A program made the translations under genes and the position numbers. Below, piece by piece: positions 6,132-8,544 of a stretch of DNA of 8,544 nt (positions are counted from its first letter, which is position 1; every line of letters begins with the position of its first letter). The stretch spans positions 1 through 8,544 of the forward strand of contig SIAL01000134.1 in NCBI GenBank assembly GCA_009691815.1, given 5' to 3'. The notes beneath the pieces were generated by a model, which was not told where the DNA came from, made no database searches, and saw only the letters and a list, made by a program, of their open reading frames with translations. This DNA comes from Gemmataceae bacterium (GTDB taxonomy: Bacteria > Planctomycetota > Planctomycetia > Gemmatales > Gemmataceae).

Positions 6132-6697
6132 TCGCCTTTGTAAATTGTTTGTTGTTAATGAGCCTGTTGCAGGCCGTGGAAGGCATTAAGGATATAAAAG
6201 ACCTAATTGATCTACAAAACCGACCGATTTTGGATGCCAAAGCTCCATTGCCCAAAGCGGTTTGTTTGCTCTTTTTAGGTGTCGAATGTCCGGTAAGTAA
6301 CACCATGTCCCAGGAGTTTGCCCGGCTTCACAAGGAATATAGCCCCAAGGGCGTTTTGCTTGTCGGCGTTTATCCCGAACCCGACTTTAGCCCCGCCAAG
6401 GCGGCCACACACGCCAAGAAATACTCTTTGGCTTTCCCCATTGTCCTAGATCCCAAACAAACGCTCGCGGGTCAGGCAAAAATCACCATTGTTCCCGAGG
6501 CTGCGATTCTGGACACGAAGGGCAAACTCCTGTGGCATGGCCGAATCAACGACCTGTACACGCCCGAGGGCAAAAAGCGATTCGCCCCCACCACCCACGA
6601 TTTGCGAAACGCCTTGAACGCGTTGCTACTTGGGAAAGATCTTCCCCCCCCGGCGGGCAAGGGGTACGGCTGCCCCTTGCCCGAGTTAAGGAACTAA
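6128..6697 (+). CDS. Redoxin / thioredoxin-fold (AhpC-TSA-like) protein, probably exported
   Basis: This 189-residue protein starts at GTG in a GTGA overlap with the dipeptidase stop, a sign of translational coupling. Residues 1-19 (MIAFVNCLLLMSLLQAVEG) form a hydrophobic leader. The thioredoxin-like core follows: the strand AVCLLFLGVECPVSN with a single active-site Cys54 followed by PVSN instead of a CxxC pair, GVLLVGVYPEPD (75-86), FPIVLDPKQTLAGQAKITIVPEAAILD (103-129, with the cis-Pro loop VPEA) and a GKLLWHGRINDLY strand (132-144). A second conserved-looking cysteine, C182 (GYGCPL), lies near the C-terminus. Similar one-Cys redoxins occur in planctomycetes, usually unassigned. It could act as a thiol oxidoreductase, peroxiredoxin-like enzyme or metal-site chaperone in the periplasm; the actual reaction is unknown. 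C46 is a third cysteine, eight residues before C54. Confidence 0.85.
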   Translation: MIAFVNCLLLMSLLQAVEGIKDIKDLIDLQNRPILDAKAPLPKAVCLLFLGVECPVSNTMSQEFARLHKEYSPKGVLLVGVYPEPDFSPAKAATHAKKYSLAFPIVLDPKQTLAGQAKITIVPEAAILDTKGKLLWHGRINDLYTPEGKKRFAPTTHDLRNALNALLLGKDLPPPAGKGYGCPLPELRN

Positions 6698-6724
6698 GCA
6701 AAAAGGCTCCTGCCACTTTTTTGC
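6698..6724. terminator. Possible bidirectional terminator in the convergent gap
   Basis: GCAAAAAG is followed after 10 nt by CTTTTTTGC, so A-run and T-run arms flank a short GGC-TCCT-GCC stem. The T6 run follows the stem for plus-strand transcripts and the A5 run does the same for minus-strand ones. The stem is short and slightly mismatched, so termination strength is uncertain. It starts directly after the redoxin stop and is the best candidate in the 130-bp gap. Confidence 0.4.
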
Positions 6725-6827
6725 AGCTTGCCCGAATTCGCCGCACCGATTACTCGACGCCACGCAACACTCAAAGGCCGGCTTACGCCGCCGCACCCTG
6801 ACCCTTTTCTTCTCCATGGGATCATCC

Positions 6828-8135
6828 TTAACCGGTTGCTTGCACCCGATCCAATTGGATCGGATGGGTGGCATTGATGCCCATCGCGGCCACCGCCCCC
6901 ACCACCTGAACAATAGCGCAAAGGAGAAAGACGGCGTTCCACCCCATCATGGGGTCGTTGGGGTACATTTCCTTGACAAGGATAAAGATTTCCGGGGCCA
7001 AGGCGGCACCGATGTTCCCCCACATGTTCCCCCAGCCGACCACGGAGCCCACATACTTGCCTCCCACATCTTGGCAAAAGGCCCAAAACGCGGGGTTACC
7101 CATGTCGGTCGCCATCGCCACCACGCACATCACCAGGGTGACCAGAAACGGATCGCCAAGAAACAGACAACTAAGATAGGATATGCCGACAATTACCCTA
7201 GACGCTGCCATCGGCAAAGCTCGGCCCCATTTTGGCCCCATGAGCCTAAAACAACGATCCGTCACCCAACCACCAAAGAACATTCCGATGATGCCAAAAT
7301 AGAGGGGAAAGGACTGGTAGAACGCGCGGATTTCCAAGGGCGTTTGAAACACCTCCTCTAGATAGCCGGGCAACAGGGTGATCAAAAACACCCAAGCAAA
7401 GTTGCTTAAAAACTGCACCAGCGAGGCCAACCACAGGCCCCCGCTCTTGGCAAGGACCAAGAGATTGGGGAAAGTTGGCTTGGAGACATCGGCGACCACA
7501 CCCTTGCCGTTGATCAGGTCGATTTCACCTTGGTTGACGGCGGGATGAAGTTCCGGTCCGTCACGATACCAAAACCAGAAAACCACCGATCCCACCATGC
7601 CGAAGAGTCCATAAATGACGAAAGGCCTACGCCAACCATCGACTGCCCCGGCGGCAAGGAAAGTGGTTAACATGGGGGCGATGGCTCCGCCCAACCGGCC
7701 CCCCACCGCCACACAACCACTGGCCAAACCTCGACCAGAAAGGGGGATCCAGCGCCGCACAATGCCATTGGCCAGCGGATAGGCTCCCGCCTCGAATAAC
7801 CCACAACCCAGCCTGAGCAGGAGAAATGCCGTGAAACCACTTACCATACCCATCAGGCCGGTACAAAGCGACCAAAAGAAAAGGTAGCAGGCAAGCACCA
7901 CTCGGGGGCCATAGCGGTCCCCTATCCATCCCGCAGGAATCTGGCAAAAAGCGTATGCCCAGAAGAATGCCGATAACAATCTGGCAAATTGGATATCGGA
8001 AAAGTCCAAGTCTGCTTTGATAGAACTGCCGACGATGCTCAGGCACACCCGGTCGAGATAGAGCATGAGCGCCACCAAGGTGGTGATGGCAATCATACCA
8101 TGGCGGATGCCGGTCGGTTTTTCCGGGGTTGTCAA
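6828..8135 (-). CDS. MFS transporter of the anion:cation symporter (ACS) type
   Basis: This 435-residue inner-membrane carrier, counted from the TTG at 8135, is close to the ~430-450 residues usual for the ACS/phthalate-permease-like family. Visible motifs are YLDRVCLSIV at the end of TM1 (26-35), the MFS loop 2-3 motif GWIGDRYGPR (69-78) with D73 and R78, RLGCGLFEAGAYPLANGIVRRW (108-129), and a second motif-A-like loop GGWVTDR (288-294) after TM8. About twelve hydrophobic stretches are seen. Related carriers import organic anions such as hexuronates, glucarate, phthalate or sugar phosphates; the substrate here is not determined. The start was chosen because AGAGG lies 7 nt upstream of TTG-8135; the frame continues upstream to another TTG at 8366, but those 77 residues (KNNQNRTHFAKSKPGRSP...) do not look like this family. 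It stands alone and converges on the operon. Confidence 0.88.
   Translation of the reverse strand: MTTPEKPTGIRHGMIAITTLVALMLYLDRVCLSIVGSSIKADLDFSDIQFARLLSAFFWAYAFCQIPAGWIGDRYGPRVVLACYLFFWSLCTGLMGMVSGFTAFLLLRLGCGLFEAGAYPLANGIVRRWIPLSGRGLASGCVAVGGRLGGAIAPMLTTFLAAGAVDGWRRPFVIYGLFGMVGSVVFWFWYRDGPELHPAVNQGEIDLINGKGVVADVSKPTFPNLLVLAKSGGLWLASLVQFLSNFAWVFLITLLPGYLEEVFQTPLEIRAFYQSFPLYFGIIGMFFGGWVTDRCFRLMGPKWGRALPMAASRVIVGISYLSCLFLGDPFLVTLVMCVVAMATDMGNPAFWAFCQDVGGKYVGSVVGWGNMWGNIGAALAPEIFILVKEMYPNDPMMGWNAVFLLCAIVQVVGAVAAMGINATHPIQLDRVQATG
6846..6863. repeat. 18-bp perfect palindrome in the last codons of the ACS transporter gene
   Basis: CCGATCCAA and TTGGATCGG are exact reverse complements with no spacer. 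They overlap codons for Ile-Gln-Leu-Asp-Arg near the C-terminus, and partial pairing continues outwards (CAC against GTG across a short bulge). The minus-strand transcript would form a CCGATCC/GGATCGG stem with an AATT loop shortly before the stop codon. No T-run follows, so it is not a standard terminator; it may be a transcript-end stabiliser or coincidence. Confidence 0.55.
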
Positions 8136-8142
8136 AGCCACA

Positions 8143-8147
8143 CCTCT
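8143..8147 (-). promoter_or_regulatory. Ribosome binding site selecting the TTG start of the ACS transporter
   Basis: On the minus strand AGAGG is followed by seven bases (TGTGGCT) and then TTG. The nearby in-frame GTG at 8141 is too close to this site, and the ATG at 8096 has no purine-rich stretch at a suitable distance. Confidence 0.55.
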
Positions 8148-8423
8148 GGTTGGGTTCCAAAAGGAATAATCCAGACATCCTACCACAAGGAGAAGGCAAA
8201 TCGAAGGAAAAGGAAACGACCTTAACTTGGCCTCCCTAAGGGCACCCCAAGGGGAGAGGTTGCCCCGGCCAGGACTTGGGGGGTTAAGGACATCAGGCGA
8301 CCTGCCGGGTTTGCTTTTGGCAAAATGGGTCCGGTTTTGGTTGTTTTTTGTGCCCAAATGGCACAAAAAGCCTTTGGCAGGACCAAAAGGGAAAAAATTC
8401 CAGCCTCAAAACCCATTGTCTCC
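8148..8423. other. Intergenic stretch between the ACS transporter gene and tRNA-Pro
   Basis: This is non-coding if the TTG start at 8135 is correct. It holds a short CCCCAAGGGG palindrome within a larger imperfect C/G-rich inverted repeat near 8231-8259, the long inverted repeat at 8345-8369, and a weak promoter-like TAGGAT (minus strand, 8177-8182) with TTCGAT 17 bp upstream of it. Repeated short words occur (TTTGGCA, CCAAA). No gene or named RNA family was recognised. Confidence 0.45.
8345..8369. repeat. 10+10 bp perfect inverted repeat with T-run outside left and A-run outside right
   Basis: The left arm TTTTTGTGCC and right arm GGCACAAAAA pair perfectly around a 5-nt loop (CAAAT). In both directions the T-run comes first and the A-run last, the opposite of an intrinsic terminator (A-run, stem, T-run), so neither strand gives the required U tail. 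It could be a protein-binding site, a small-RNA stem or a processing signal; no family is recognised. It overlaps the first codons of the rejected longer version of the transporter frame. Confidence 0.55.
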
Positions 8424-8453
8424 TTGACGATGGGGCCCCTCAACCGGGACAAT
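8424..8453 (+). promoter_or_regulatory. Sigma-70-type promoter of tRNA-Pro
   Basis: TTGACG (-35, 8424-8429) is followed by an 18-bp spacer and GACAAT (-10, 8448-8453). The expected start near 8460 lies about 7 nt before the mature tRNA 5' end. The -35 box matches TTGACA at five of six positions, and the -10 box matches TATAAT at four of six. The spacer contains a GGGGCCCC palindrome. Confidence 0.55.
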
Positions 8454-8466
8454 AGCCTAACACACC

Positions 8467-8541
8467 CGGGGTGTAGCTCAGCCTGGCTAGAGCGCTTGGT
8501 TTGGGACCAAGAAGTCGCATGTTCGAATCATGTCACCCCGA
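8467..8541 (+). tRNA. tRNA-Pro, anticodon TGG
   Basis: A complete cloverleaf is readable. The acceptor stem is CGGGGTG (8467-8473) with CACCCCG (8534-8540) and discriminator A8541. The D-arm uses GCTC and GAGC. The anticodon stem CTTGG/CCAAG encloses the loop TTTGGGA with anticodon TGG at 8502-8504. The T-arm is GCATG-TTCGAAT-CATGT, with one G-T closing pair. The C1-G72 pair is typical of bacterial tRNA-Pro. The anticodon reads CCA, and with wobble modification other CCN proline codons. The bases after the discriminator are CTG, so the 3' CCA is not encoded and must be added by a nucleotidyltransferase. Confidence 0.96.
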
Positions 8542-8544
8542 CTG

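Noticed and set aside
6686..6913. Small minus-strand frame after the ACS transporter (Lys/Arg-rich product)
   Set aside because: It overlaps the end of the transporter gene and the convergent gap, has no visible homology, and its longest form starts inside the transporter gene.
7627..8199. Second minus-strand frame of 190 codons overlapping the ACS transporter
   Set aside because: It is in a different frame from the clear MFS motifs and has Pro/Cys/Arg-rich shadow composition.

Overview
The window looks like a chromosomal segment of a planctomycete, probably from the Gemmata/Isosphaera side of the phylum. The main clue is the start of the large leftward gene: its N-terminus carries a basic RR stretch followed by LEFLEDRTTP. 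This matches the LE-x-LE(D/P)R-xx-P motif that opens many giant secreted or surface proteins in these bacteria. The other genes (an exported M19 dipeptidase, a redoxin with a CPVSN site and two MFS carriers) fit that assignment, but none of them proves it. No database search was possible.

Layout, left to right. (1) Positions 1-2928, minus strand: the first 976 codons of a very large repetitive surface/adhesin-like protein that runs off the left edge. It has the LEDR-type N-terminus, about eleven copies of a ~59-residue repeat, one Ig-like putative-adhesin domain, then YDG-type repeats of 89 residues. (2) Positions 2929-3515: a 587-bp divergent intergenic region with a perfect 10+10 bp palindrome and no convincing gene. 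(3) Positions 3516-6697, plus strand: a tight three-gene operon encoding a NupG-like MFS transporter, a zinc dipeptidase of family M19 (renal/membrane dipeptidase type) with an apparent signal peptide, and a short thioredoxin-fold (redoxin) protein whose GTG start overlaps the dipeptidase stop. (4) Positions 6698-6827: a short convergent gap with a weak terminator-like structure. (5) Positions 6828-8135, minus strand: an MFS carrier of the anion:cation symporter type, most likely starting at a TTG. (6) Positions 8136-8466: a non-coding stretch with a 10+10 bp inverted repeat and a tRNA promoter. (7) Positions 8467-8541, plus strand: a complete tRNA-Pro (anticodon TGG).

A reasonable inference is that the operon takes up and processes small peptide- or nucleoside-like nutrients: the exported dipeptidase cleaves dipeptides and the adjacent carrier imports a small product. 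The substrate of neither carrier can be read from sequence. I found no CRISPR array, insertion sequence, phage gene, toxin-antitoxin pair or defence system. The most unusual material is the repeat-built surface protein and the palindromic elements in the intergenic DNA. The rest looks like ordinary chromosome.
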